64,000 nt of DNA from contig NZ_JAHUWN010000002.1 of assembly GCF_019219025.1 (NCBI RefSeq), positions 124,001 to 188,000 on the forward strand, written 5' to 3'. How positions within the stretch are numbered: position 1 is the first letter of the stretch; each line of letters starts with the position of its first letter. This DNA comes from Bacillus sp. sid0103 (GTDB lineage Bacteria > Bacillota > Bacilli > Bacillales_B > DSM-18226). A program made the position numbers and the translations under genes. The notes beneath the pieces are model-generated. The model ran no database searches and was not told the DNA's origin. It saw only the letters and a program-made list of their open reading frames with translations. Of this stretch, positions 51,614-60,080 are shown piece after piece.

Positions 51614-52102
51614 CTATGAATACCGATTCAAAATTTTATTCACTACCATAAAAATCGCGATTCCCAATAGAGCCCCCGAGCTATCGATGAATACATCCTT
51701 AACCTGCGGTCCCCTGCCCGGAACAAATAGTTGATGAATTTCATCCGACGCTGCATACAGGACGCAAATTCCCAAAGCTAGTAACGATTTCCCCCAACTT
51801 AACTTTTCACCTTTCCGCAGTGCGTTAAGCGTTAGTACAGCAAGTACCAAGTAGGCAAAGAAATGAGCATTTTTCCTTACGATGTGATTGACTGTCTCAA
51901 TGTTCAAATCCGCACCTGGCTTGAATTTGTTCACTGTTTCGATCACTTTCTCAGTAACTCCCAAACTAAGCGAGTTAGACTGTGTAGCTGGTTGAGAAGA
52001 CATGTTAAAAATGAGAAACATCCAAAGGAATACCAACACCCAAGGTAATAGGGTTTTGATCCTCTGATTAACCGATACCGTCTTGTCCATTCTAATTTGC
52101 AC
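51614..52102 (-). CDS. VanZ-family membrane protein
   Basis: This 162-residue protein has four hydrophobic helices. The VanZ block ASDEIHQLFVPGRGPQVKDVFIDSSGALLGIAIF (residues ~118-152) is clear, and HIVRKNAHFFAYLVLAVL is the other typical part. VanZ proteins can lower teicoplanin sensitivity, but most chromosomal members have no known role. The start is a GTG with GGAG 11 bp upstream. It stands alone. Confidence 0.88.
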   Translation of the reverse strand: MQIRMDKTVSVNQRIKTLLPWVLVFLWMFLIFNMSSQPATQSNSLSLGVTEKVIETVNKFKPGADLNIETVNHIVRKNAHFFAYLVLAVLTLNALRKGEKLSWGKSLLALGICVLYAASDEIHQLFVPGRGPQVKDVFIDSSGALLGIAIFMVVNKILNRYS

Positions 52103-52210
52103 GTTGATGATTACTCCTAAATGATTAATTTAAAACCTATTCTATCATTTTTTAAAGTTATGTCCTATTAATACAGTACAATTCCCAGCCAATCCCAATA
52201 CATATAAAAA

Positions 52211-52394
52211 GGCTGTGTTAAACTTGTCTGTTGATTTCCGCTCCATGCGCTTCGCTTTCCGCGGGCGTGCCGGGGAGCCTCCTCGGCGCTACGCGCCTGT
52301 GGGGTCTCCCCTGCCCCGTACTCCCGCAGGAGTCTCGCGCATTCCGCTCCAATCAACAGAGTGTATAAAATCAACATTTAGCTTTAACACAGCC
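52211..52394. mobile_element. MITE-like 184-bp element, copy 2
   Basis: GGCTGTGTTAAA and TTTAACACAGCC form a perfect 12-bp terminal inverted repeat, flanked by the 8-bp duplication TATAAAAA at 52203-52210 and 52395-52402. The GC-rich palindromic inside matches copy 1. It has no transposase. TIR sequence and 8-bp duplication recall IS6-type elements (inference). Confidence 0.92.
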
Positions 52395-52407
52395 TATAAA
52401 AAAGGAA

Positions 52408-52427
52408 ATATAAGTAATTACTTATAT
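52408..52427. promoter_or_regulatory. Perfect ArsR-type palindrome next to MITE copy 2
   Basis: ATATAAGTAATTACTTATAT is a perfect 20-bp palindrome. The same motif with 17 of 20 matches occurs twice upstream of the arsR gene at 53587. No gene now starts next to it. Confidence 0.7.
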
Positions 52428-52443
52428 GGATATTAAAATTTAT

Positions 52444-52467
52444 GCCAAGAGTATTTTTACTCTTGGC
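52444..52467 (-). terminator. Terminator after arsC
   Basis: GCCAAGAGTA pairs with TACTCTTGGC around TTTT. On the minus strand ATAAATTTT follows. Confidence 0.75.
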
Positions 52468-52481
52468 TTTCAAATTCTTTC

Positions 52482-52901
52482 TTACTTACCAGATTCAGCA
52501 AAACGCTTGATACGATCTCCGATTTCATCACGGACACGTTGGAAGAATGCCCATTTTTCTTCGTCAGTCCCTTCTGCTTTAGCTGGGTCATCAAATCCCC
52601 AATGAACTCTTTTTACATGCGATGGAGTTACAGGACAGTGATCTGCTGCATGTCCGCATAACGTCACAACTAACTCTGCGTTATTAAGAATTTCAGGATC
52701 GATTACATCAGATGTTTGATTTGAAATATCAATACTAGCTTCCTTCATTGCTTTTACGGCATTTGGGTTTAATCCGTGTGCCTCAAGGCCAGCACTCTTC
52801 ACTTCCCACTCATTACCTAAATGCTTTTTAGCCCAACCTTCTGCCATTTGGCTGCGACATGAGTTACCTGTACATAAGAAATAGATTGTTTTTTTAGTCA
52901 T
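52482..52901 (-). CDS. arsC: Arsenate reductase, thioredoxin-coupled
   Basis: This 139-residue enzyme reduces arsenate to arsenite using thioredoxin. It has the low-molecular-weight phosphatase fold. Cys10 and Arg16 are in the P-loop CTGNSCRS, and the redox cysteines are Cys82 and Cys89 in LCGHAADHC, exactly as in Bacillus ArsC. The ATG at 52901 has AAGGAG; the longer frame overlaps the aquaporin gene. It is the last gene of arsR-aquaporin-arsC. The product arsenite would leave through the channel encoded just upstream. Confidence 0.96.
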   Translation of the reverse strand: MTKKTIYFLCTGNSCRSQMAEGWAKKHLGNEWEVKSAGLEAHGLNPNAVKAMKEASIDISNQTSDVIDPEILNNAELVVTLCGHAADHCPVTPSHVKRVHWGFDDPAKAEGTDEEKWAFFQRVRDEIGDRIKRFAESGK

Positions 52902-52914
52902 GATGTTTTCTCCT

Positions 52915-53556
52915 TTATTTTTCGTGTAGTATTTTATAAATAATTGCCGCACAGCCTGCTCCTAATATAGTTGCGACTATATACACCCATAAATGTTGAG
53001 TTGTTCCTGATACGAGTGCTGGACCAATGGACCTTGCGGGATTCATAGAGGCACCGCAGATTGGACCAGCAAACATTGCTTCTAATCCAACTGTTGCACC
53101 AATTGCAATTCCTGCGAAGGATTTTACCGCTTTACCATGGACCGCAGAACCGAATATAACCATCATCAAGAAAAATGTAAGTATAAATTCCAAAACAAAC
53201 GATTGGCCCCATGAACCTCTTGGTAAGGTGGTACCAAGTGTTGCAACATTTCCAAATAAACATAATAACGTTGCACTAGCTGCAATTCCAGCAATGACTT
53301 GAATAACAATATAATTAAGTGCTTCCTTCTTATTTATATCCCCATGAATTAAAAATCCAATGGTAACGGCTGGATTGAAGTGTGCACCTGAAAGGTGACC
53401 GAAAGTAAAAATTAATGCCATAACGACCAGCCCAAATGTAAGGGCTACACCAACATGAGTTAAACTTTTAGTAATCGAATCTATCACTACTGCACCAGTT
53501 CCAGCAAAAACAAGAAAATAAGTTCCTAAAAATTCACTGATTAACTTTTTTTTCAT
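52915..53556 (-). CDS. MIP-family aquaporin (AqpS-like arsenite channel candidate)
   Basis: This 213-residue channel has six helices and two NPA motifs ([12 protein letters not shown], residues 61-63, and [14 protein letters not shown] near 180). The selectivity-filter positions and NPAR are those of water or metalloid channels rather than the longer glycerol facilitators. It stands between arsR and arsC, as aqpS does in rhizobia, where the channel lets arsenite run out down its gradient. No ArsB or Acr3 pump is near. The function is inferred from context. Confidence 0.92.
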   Translation of the reverse strand: MKKKLISEFLGTYFLVFAGTGAVVIDSITKSLTHVGVALTFGLVVMALIFTFGHLSGAHFNPAVTIGFLIHGDINKKEALNYIVIQVIAGIAASATLLCLFGNVATLGTTLPRGSWGQSFVLEFILTFFLMMVIFGSAVHGKAVKSFAGIAIGATVGLEAMFAGPICGASMNPARSIGPALVSGTTQHLWVYIVATILGAGCAAIIYKILHEK

Positions 53557-53586
53557 TCTGTTTAATCCCCTTGTTGATTCAATTAG

Positions 53587-53934
53587 TTAACAACCACAAC
53601 GAATCGTAGGATTGCTTTTTTCAATCTGTGTAATTTTCTCTGTCTGGAGCGGTACGTGTTCCAATATATCTTCTATAAGTCCATATAGCTCACTTTGCTG
53701 GTTCAGGGAATAATAAATCCATTGTCCTCTCCGTTCTTCCTTCACCATCCCCGCATCTTTTAACTTGCGAAGATGCTGACTGATAGATGGCTGACTCATC
53801 TCAAATACTTCTAGAAATTCACAAACACAGCACTCACGTTGTTTTAAAATACCTACGATGGTTAAGCGTGTTTTATCGCCTAATAATTTTAAAACAGTCG
53901 CAGCTTTTTCCAAGTCTACTTTTGATTGCAACAT
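53587..53934 (-). CDS. arsR: ArsR-family repressor of the aquaporin-arsC operon
   Basis: This 115-residue winged-helix protein has LGDKTRLTIVGILKQRECCVCEFLEVFEMSQPSISQHLRKLKDAGMV. The ECCVCEFL box gives the As(III) cysteines, and the C-terminus ends with RCGC. The ATG at 53934 has GGAGGTG 6-7 bp upstream; an upstream GTG lies in that site. It belongs to a different ArsR type from the one at 41.7 kb: operators here have TTACTTATAT half-sites (53958, 54045, 52408). Confidence 0.95.
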   Translation of the reverse strand: MLQSKVDLEKAATVLKLLGDKTRLTIVGILKQRECCVCEFLEVFEMSQPSISQHLRKLKDAGMVKEERRGQWIYYSLNQQSELYGLIEDILEHVPLQTEKITQIEKSNPTIRCGC

Positions 53935-53957
53935 AATTAACACCTCCACATATAATT

Positions 53958-53977
53958 AAATAATTATTTACTTATAT
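53958..53977. promoter_or_regulatory. ArsR-type operator, proximal
   Basis: AAATAATTATTTACTTATAT matches the perfect palindrome at 52408 in 17 of 20 positions and lies 23 bp before the arsR start. Confidence 0.68.
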
Positions 53978-54044
53978 ATAATCCATGTCTTTAATCGTTT
54001 TAACATAATACCCTTCATAGATCTTTACCCGCGTTTTATTCTAC

Positions 54045-54064
54045 ATATAACTATTTGCTTATAT
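54045..54064. promoter_or_regulatory. ArsR-type operator, distal
   Basis: ATATAACTATTTGCTTATAT matches the palindrome at 52408 in 17 of 20 positions, 87 bp from the proximal site. Confidence 0.6.
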
Positions 54065-54169
54065 ATTAAAACAACATTCAAAGGATTTCAACGATTCGAA
54101 TGTTAAGTTTTTGTTAATAGAAATGCTTGAAAAACCAAGTTATCATTTCTTCTTTTCGACATAACCCTA

Positions 54170-54665
54170 TCAGGAGGGCGATACGATGGACAAAATTCTC
54201 CTTTGGTGCTGGTGTTTTGTCCTTCGGAAGCGGTACGATGGACAAAAGTCTCCTCTGGTGCTGGGGTTTTGTCCCTCGGAAGCGATACGATGGACAAAAT
54301 TCTCCTCTAGTGCTGGGGTTTTGTCTTTCGGGAGCGGTACGATGGACAAAATTCTCCTCTGGTGCTGGGGTTTTGTCCTTCGGAAGCGGTACGATGGACA
54401 AAAGTCTCCTCTAGTGCTGGGGTTTTGTCTTTCGGAAGCGGTATGATGGACAAAATTCTCCTCTGGTGCTGGGGTTTTGTCTTTCGGAAGCGGTACGATG
54501 GACAAAAATCTCATCTAGTGCTGGGGTTTTGTCTTTCGGAGAGGCACGATAGACGAAATTCCCCTCTGGTGCTGGGGTTTTGTCTTTCGGGAGCGGCACG
54601 ATGGACAAAATTCTCCTCTGGTGCTGGGGTTTTGTCTTTCGGAAGCGGTACGATGGACAAAAAAC
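54170..54665. repeat. Tandem repeat array D (9-10 units, period 52 bp)
   Basis: TGTCC/TGTCT of the TTTTGTC core starts at 54218, 54270, 54322, 54374, 54426, 54478, 54530, 54581 and 54633. TTTTGTCCTTCGG faces GATGGACAAAA inside each unit, and the spacer is TTCTCCTCTGGTGCTGGGG. The inverted arms share TTTTGTCC with array C, but the spacers are unrelated. Overlapping long frames arise because 52 is not a multiple of three and no stop occurs in the unit. It lies between the ars promoter and a terminator. Confidence 0.96.
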
Positions 54666-54739
54666 TGCTTTGATGCATGTGATTTTCCCTTTGAAAGCGG
54701 TGTCCTTCACCTAACAGCCAAAGAGATACAGTACTAGAC

Positions 54740-54786
54740 AAAAAAAGCATACTCAGCTCGCTCTTAAGAGAACGAACTTAGTATGC
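54740..54786 (-). terminator. Terminator after the prohibitin gene
   Basis: GCATACTAAG pairs imperfectly with CTGAGTATGC, and TTTTTTTG follows on the minus strand. It lies 75 bp past the stop. Confidence 0.78.
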
Positions 54787-54860
54787 ATTAAGAACTTTAC
54801 ACATCAGAATAGATAAATTCTAAAATACAGGTAATTATGTCCGCCCTGTAGTCCCTCTTC

Positions 54861-55664
54861 TTATTTTTTCGAAAGCCCCTCAACATCTATAAAAGGCGTG
54901 GCTCCGCCTGTGACGCTTGGCAGGTGGCCATCCCATTTTTCGAGGGCTTTTTCTTGGACTTCAATTTGCTTTAATTGGATCAATTCCTCTGTTACTTCTT
55001 GTTTTTTCAAACGTAAAGCTTCGGCCTCTGCTCCTGCTTGGGCAACCTTTTGCTCGGCTTCGATTTTGACTCGTTCGAGATCTCTTTTTGCTCGTAATGC
55101 ATTTTGTTCAGCGGTTTGCTTCGATTCGATTGCTTTATTGAATTCCTCACTAAAGGCAAATTCTTTGATATTAATATCTTCTAGAATCATATAATATTTT
55201 GTTAATTTACTTGCCAGCATATCTTTTACTTTCGCCGATACTTCCGGCCGTTTCGAGATTAATTCTTCTGCCGTGTACTGTGCGGTGATCGCCTTTAGTG
55301 ATTCGGCAATCGCAGGGTCAACGATTCGGGTACGATAATCCAAGCCGATTTCTTGATAGAGCTTATTCACCGCTTCCGGATCAGCAGAATAGTTTACGGC
55401 CACCATCGCTGTGACCATTTGCAGGTCCTTTGAGGCAGCTGTCTGTGAACTTTCTTCTTTTTGGACCCGGACTTCAATCGGTTGAACGGTTTGAATAAAT
55501 GGAATCTTAAAATGAAATCCTTCCGTTAAAATAGTCGGTTTAACAGCCCCTAATTGTAAAAGAACCCCTCGATAACCAGAATCAACGGTAGTACCAGAAA
55601 AAAGGCCAACCACGATAATCACCAGCGCAATAAGTCCACTTATTATAAATTTCGTATAGTTCAT
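54861..55664 (-). CDS. Prohibitin-family SPFH membrane protein
   Basis: This 267-residue protein has one N-terminal transmembrane helix (FIISGLIALVIIVVGLFSG) and an SPFH domain: GYRGVLLQLGAVKPTILTEGFHFKIPFIQTVQPIEVRVQ is the prohibitin signature. A long coiled coil follows (QTAEQNALRAKRDLERVKIEAEQKVAQAGAEAEALRLKKQEVTEE). Such proteins form ring scaffolds in the membrane. The ATG at 55664 has GGGAG 8 bp upstream; a GTG at 55673 lies in that site. It is a single gene. Confidence 0.92.
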   Translation of the reverse strand: MNYTKFIISGLIALVIIVVGLFSGTTVDSGYRGVLLQLGAVKPTILTEGFHFKIPFIQTVQPIEVRVQKEESSQTAASKDLQMVTAMVAVNYSADPEAVNKLYQEIGLDYRTRIVDPAIAESLKAITAQYTAEELISKRPEVSAKVKDMLASKLTKYYMILEDINIKEFAFSEEFNKAIESKQTAEQNALRAKRDLERVKIEAEQKVAQAGAEAEALRLKKQEVTEELIQLKQIEVQEKALEKWDGHLPSVTGGATPFIDVEGLSKK

Positions 55665-55780
55665 TCTGATCACTCCCTTTAGATAACCTTATGAAAATAG
55701 GTATCAATTTATACAGAGTAAAAAAGGGATCAGACCTCTTTTAAAATACTAAATTAAACCGGCAAATATTTTGTAATCAA

Positions 55781-56830
55781 TCAACAAAGAACTACTGGTT
55801 GACGCCTCCACGCAACCCCAACCTCCTGACCAGGGAAATACGAAGATCCCTCTTGTATCGTTAAAGTAAGTTCTTGCTCTCCGCTTAACTCTAATACAAC
55901 TTTACGAATCGAGCCTACAAAAATTATTTCTTTCACCGTACCTCTTAAAAAAGCATCCTCTTCAGAAACAACTAAGGTTTCTGGACGGATCGATACATTA
56001 ACTTCCCCTTCCAGGCTAAACTCTTGTTTATGATCAACAGCAAATCTATGGCCCAATAAATCAATAATGGCCTCTTTTCCTTGAATATTAGATACTTTAC
56101 CTTTCAACATATTAGTTTCTCCGATAAAATCAGCAACAAAAGCCGTTTTCGGCTGATAATAGATTTCTTCAGGCCTATCTAATTGAGCAATGCCGCCATC
56201 ATACATGACCGCAATACGATCACTCATTGTTAACGCTTCTTCCTGATCATGGGTGACATATATAAAAGTAATTCCTAAGGACTGTTGTAGATGCTTCAAT
56301 TCCAACTGCATTTCTTTACGTAATTTCAGATCTAATGCTCCAAGCGGCTCATCAAGTAACAAAACAGAAGGATTATTTACAATCGCTCTCGCCACTGCGA
56401 TCCGCTGTTGCTGGCCGCCAGACATTTCCCTTGGTTTTCTTGCTGAAAAGTTCTCCATTTGCACCAATTTTAGAATTTTATTTACCCGGCTTTCTCTATC
56501 ATCTTTTGGGATACCTTTCATTTTCAGACCATACCCAACGTTTTGGCTGACTGTCATATGGGGAAACAAAGCATAATTTTGAAAAACAGTATTTACATTA
56601 CGTTTATAGGGTGGATAGTTAGAAACATCGATACCATTTAGGTAGACTTCCCCTGTATCTGGGGTTTCAAAACCACCAATCATACGAAGCGTGGTTGTTT
56701 TGCCGCATCCACTTGGCCCCAATAAGGTTAGAAACTCTTCCTTGTGGACGTCTAAAGTTAAATCCTTAACAATATGATTTTTTCCATAAAATTTGTTAAT
56801 GGACTTTAATTGAACGATATTCTCTCTCAT
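55781..56830 (-). CDS. potA: Polyamine-type ABC transporter ATP-binding protein
   Basis: This 349-residue ATPase has Walker A GPSGCGKTT (around residue 38), signature MSGGQQQRI (around 137), Walker B LLLDEPLGAL and the long C-terminal TOBE domain (NVSIRPETLVV). It drives uptake of spermidine/putrescine or a related substrate. The ATG overlaps the potC stop by 4 bp (ATGA), so translation is coupled. It is the last gene of the operon. Confidence 0.93.
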   Translation of the reverse strand: MRENIVQLKSINKFYGKNHIVKDLTLDVHKEEFLTLLGPSGCGKTTTLRMIGGFETPDTGEVYLNGIDVSNYPPYKRNVNTVFQNYALFPHMTVSQNVGYGLKMKGIPKDDRESRVNKILKLVQMENFSARKPREMSGGQQQRIAVARAIVNNPSVLLLDEPLGALDLKLRKEMQLELKHLQQSLGITFIYVTHDQEEALTMSDRIAVMYDGGIAQLDRPEEIYYQPKTAFVADFIGETNMLKGKVSNIQGKEAIIDLLGHRFAVDHKQEFSLEGEVNVSIRPETLVVSEEDAFLRGTVKEIIFVGSIRKVVLELSGEQELTLTIQEGSSYFPGQEVGVAWRRQPVVLC

Positions 56831-57621
56831 GCCCGTCGCCCTTCCTCTTTTGTTATGATAGTCGATATAATGATTAAAACGATCGAAGATACAAATACGA
56901 CTGTTGAAATCGCGTTTACTTCAGGTGTAATACCATTCCGAGTCATTCCCCAGATCTGCAGTGGCAGTGTCGAAAACACTCCATTTAAAAAGAATGTAAC
57001 AGGTATTTCATCCAACGACAGAGTAAAGGCAAGCATGGAAGCCCCAATCAGGGATGTCGAAATTAACGGTAAAATAACATAAAAAAAGGTTTGTATTCTT
57101 GAAGCCCCCAAATCATAGGAGGCTTGTTCAAGATTACGGTCAAGCCGTTTTAAACGAGCGTACACCTGGGTCATGATGACGGCAATCAAAAAAGTGGTAT
57201 GCCCGATGACTACAGCTGTCATGGACTGGCCAATCCCCAACTCTTGAAAAAAATTAAGCAATGCAACCCCAGTTAAAATACCAGGCAGCATTAACGGAAG
57301 CAGGACAATTCTTTCAAATAACTTCTTTCCTGGAAAGTTAAAGCGATCAACTAAGAATGCTCCTGGTACCCCTAAACATATCGCAAAAAAGGTGCTCATC
57401 AGCGCGACCACTACCGAATTTTTCAGTGATTCAATCAGTACTTCATTTTCTGCCATGACATGATACCATTTCAAAGAGAAACCACGCATCGGAAAACTGT
57501 TTACGCTATCCGGGTTAAATGAATAAATGGTTACGACGATTAGGGGTAAATAAAGAAATACTAAGACAGCCATTGCCATAATTAAAAGCGAACTATTCAT
57601 AAATGAAAACTTCTTCAGCAT
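56827..57621 (-). CDS. potC: Polyamine-type ABC transporter permease C
   Basis: This 264-residue permease has six transmembrane helices. The EAA loop reads LEQASYDLGASRIQTFFYVILPLIS (around residue 170). The section FSFNPDSVNSFPMRGFSLKWY-like at residues 35-50 is typical of PotC. It lies 5 bp after potB and overlaps potA. Confidence 0.93.
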   Translation of the reverse strand: MLKKFSFMNSSLLIMAMAVLVFLYLPLIVVTIYSFNPDSVNSFPMRGFSLKWYHVMAENEVLIESLKNSVVVALMSTFFAICLGVPGAFLVDRFNFPGKKLFERIVLLPLMLPGILTGVALLNFFQELGIGQSMTAVVIGHTTFLIAVIMTQVYARLKRLDRNLEQASYDLGASRIQTFFYVILPLISTSLIGASMLAFTLSLDEIPVTFFLNGVFSTLPLQIWGMTRNGITPEVNAISTVVFVSSIVLIIISTIITKEEGRRA

Positions 57622-57626
57622 TCTAG

Positions 57627-58559
57627 TTACCTCTCTTCCTTTGAATCTAAGGCGGAGAACTTCTTTTCTGCTCTACCTGTTAGATCCAGGACGATTAATA
57701 CAAAAATAAAGATAATCACACCTATTGCTGATCCATATGGCCAGTTATTTGAAGTACCAAATTGCAGCTGAACTAAATTAGCAATCATCGTATTGCTATC
57801 AGGTCCGCCGAGCAATGAAGGTGCTAAGAAATCTCCCATTGATAGAACAAAAGCAAAAGTAGCCCCTGCAATCATACCTGGCAAAGACAATGGAAATACG
57901 ACTTTAAAGAACGTTTGGAATCGGCTTGCCCCTAAGTCCTTGGAAGCCTCAACTAAATTACGAGGGATCTGTTCGAGAATCGTATAAATCGGCATTAATA
58001 CAAACGGTGTATAAATATGTACCATGCCAATAATAACTGAAACTTTACTATATAAGAAAAACTCCAGCGGCTTGTCGATAATGTGTAAATACATTAAAGA
58101 TGAATTTAAAATTCCATTCGTGCCTAAAATGATTTTCCATGAATAAGCCCTAACGATGTAGCTAATCCATAACGGGATAATGACTAACATATAGATAAAT
58201 TGTTTGTATTTGGTTACGCGGAAATTGATGTAGTATGCAAGCGGATAGCTTAAGAAAACGGTAAAAACCGTAACAGTACCAGCTAATATTACTGTATCTA
58301 TTAAAATGGCTGAAGGAGCATTTGCCCCAGATACCGCTGTGAAAAACTTCGAATAATTAGCTGATGAGAATTCTTTAACCACATTAATTGGACCTGCCTG
58401 CCAAAAGCTGTAGATAAACAAATTTATATACGGCAGGACTAAAAATAAAAACAGCCAAATAATTGTTGGAATAAAGACGGCGAGTACTAAGAGCCTTGAA
58501 AGTGGGAATCTTTTTTTCTCTTTCGGTACTACCGTCACTTTACTATATGTAACTTTCAT
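57627..58559 (-). CDS. potB: Polyamine-type ABC transporter permease B
   Basis: This 310-residue permease has six helices after a positive N-terminus. The EAA loop is LVEASKDLGASRFQTFFKVVFPLSLPGMIAG (around residue 200), and PLWISYIVRAYSWKIILGTNG is a PotB block. Followed directly by potC. RBS AGGGGGG. Confidence 0.93.
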   Translation of the reverse strand: MKVTYSKVTVVPKEKKRFPLSRLLVLAVFIPTIIWLFLFLVLPYINLFIYSFWQAGPINVVKEFSSANYSKFFTAVSGANAPSAILIDTVILAGTVTVFTVFLSYPLAYYINFRVTKYKQFIYMLVIIPLWISYIVRAYSWKIILGTNGILNSSLMYLHIIDKPLEFFLYSKVSVIIGMVHIYTPFVLMPIYTILEQIPRNLVEASKDLGASRFQTFFKVVFPLSLPGMIAGATFAFVLSMGDFLAPSLLGGPDSNTMIANLVQLQFGTSNNWPYGSAIGVIIFIFVLIVLDLTGRAEKKFSALDSKEER

Positions 58560-58578
58560 TATTTCCCCCCTGTTTTAG

Positions 58579-58604
58579 AAAAAGGGCTACTAAAATAGTA
58601 ACCC
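58579..58604 (-). terminator. Intra-operon hairpin between potD and potB
   Basis: GGGTTACTA pairs with TAGTAGCCC, followed by TTTTTC on the minus strand. It could reduce transcription into potBCA and so favour the binding protein. Confidence 0.65.
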
Positions 58605-58630
58605 CTCTTCAAAGATTCAGTTTTTAACGG

Positions 58631-59731
58631 TTACTGAGTTTTTATTTCAGTCCATATCTCGTTATAACGGTTACGTTCCTTAACAGGCTGCCAGAAGTTT
58701 AATTTAGAGAACATGTCGTCCATATTGTTAACATAGGTCTGTTCTTGCAGTTTTTGATCCATGAATTCTGCTGCTTTTGGATTTGCAATGCCATACGTGG
58801 TGACTTTTGCGACTTTGGCCTGTGCTTCAGGAGTTGAAATGTAGTTCAAGTACTTTTCAGCGTTGGCTTTATTTTTAGCTCCTTTTACTATCATTAAACG
58901 GTCAATCCAACCGGTTGCTCCTTCTTGCGGAATGGTCCATTTTAGATTACGGCCCTTTGCATTAACCGCCTCAACAGTCAGCGGCCAGCCAACCGCCATG
59001 ACTACTTCTTTATTCGCAAATAAATCATTTAGTTCTCCTGCTGTTGCCCAATATTTTCTAATATTCGGCTTTAGTTCTAACAATTTCTTCTTCGCATCTT
59101 GAAGCTGTTCTTCTGACATATTGTAAATGGCGCTTTCATCCTTTTTATCTAACCCCATAATTTGCCCGACTAAGTAAATATTAGAAATATCATCCCAAAC
59201 AGATACTTTTCCTTTATACTTGGGATCCCAGAAAGTACTCCAGGAAGTTGGCTCTTCTTTAATGACATCCGCATCATAAATTAAATAATCAGGTCCCCAT
59301 GTAAAAGGCATACCATATGTTTTTCCATCCTTTTGCACATCCTGAAGGGAACGAAGACGCTCATTTAAGTCTCCGAAACTCTCAATCTTTGAAGTATCAA
59401 TTTCCTCTACTAAGCCAGAATCGATAAGCACGGATGCTACGTCTGATGAAGGAGAGATAATGTCATATGTATCTCCGCCGCCCGATTTAAGTTTTGCTAA
59501 CAGCTCATCACTAGAGCCGAAGTAAGTAGCGTTTACCTTCACTCCATACTTTTCGGAGAATGCTTTTGTAAACTCCGGATCTGCATAACCCTCCCAAGTT
59601 AATAGATTTAAGGTTTTTGTTTCTTTTACTGTACTAGCGGCTTCCTTATCACTCTTCCCGCATGCAGAAAGGATCATTGTTGACACAGCTAGAACCATCA
59701 TAAACTTTGAGACCTTTTTAGTAATTTTCAT
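58631..59731 (-). CDS. potD: Polyamine-type ABC transporter substrate-binding lipoprotein
   Basis: This 366-residue lipoprotein has a signal peptide with lipobox TMILSACGKSDKE (Cys around 24). The mature PotD fold starts LNLLTWEGYADPEFTKAFSEKYGVKVN and contains YDIISPSSDVASVLIDSGLVEEID and GWPLTVEAVNAKGRNLKW. It captures polyamine or a similar cation outside the cell. RBS AAGGGGG. As first gene with a downstream hairpin it should be the most expressed. Family members may also bind other ligands, so the polyamine is not proven. Confidence 0.92.
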   Translation of the reverse strand: MKITKKVSKFMMVLAVSTMILSACGKSDKEAASTVKETKTLNLLTWEGYADPEFTKAFSEKYGVKVNATYFGSSDELLAKLKSGGGDTYDIISPSSDVASVLIDSGLVEEIDTSKIESFGDLNERLRSLQDVQKDGKTYGMPFTWGPDYLIYDADVIKEEPTSWSTFWDPKYKGKVSVWDDISNIYLVGQIMGLDKKDESAIYNMSEEQLQDAKKKLLELKPNIRKYWATAGELNDLFANKEVVMAVGWPLTVEAVNAKGRNLKWTIPQEGATGWIDRLMIVKGAKNKANAEKYLNYISTPEAQAKVAKVTTYGIANPKAAEFMDQKLQEQTYVNNMDDMFSKLNFWQPVKERNRYNEIWTEIKTQ

Positions 59732-59995
59732 ATTTACCCCCTTGATTTTATATTTAGTAAGTATCTACTCTTAGTAATGCAATTCCTATGCCAAAAGTAA
59801 TAAACTACAGTACAATATAATATTTCAGAATATACTGTGTTTTCCAAGGTTGGAGTACAATATGCAATCTTGAATAATTTATGCTGTGATGCATAAATAG
59901 CGGTTTATACTTCACAAAATTAGGTAAGTCTTTAAAAAACAACTGAAATTATTCATAGAGCTTTTTTAGGTGAATCCTTATTCATGATATTAAAA

Positions 59996-60033
59996 AAAGC
60001 GTAAAGTCCCTTACCAAGGAATCTTTACGCTTT
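59996..60033. terminator. Terminator after the thiolase gene
   Basis: AAAGCGTAAAG pairs with CTTTACGCTTT around TCCCTTACCAAGGAAT. It is symmetrical, with A- and T-runs on both sides. The bases 59732-59995 upstream of potD hold no recognised gene. Confidence 0.85.
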
Positions 60034-60080
60034 ATTAGTTTTCAACGCCATTAGAATAGGTAATTAAACAAAACACAACT

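Noticed and set aside
52168..52436. Short frames inside MITE copy 2
   Set aside because: They consist of palindromic GC-rich repeat sequence present in both copies, have no ribosome binding site and do not match a transposase.
54103..54750. Several long overlapping frames on both strands in array D, with repeated peptides such as PLPKDKTPAPEENF
   Set aside because: They arise because the 52-bp unit contains no stop codon in several frames and shifts frame at every unit. No ribosome binding site or conserved domain exists, and both strands are open alike.
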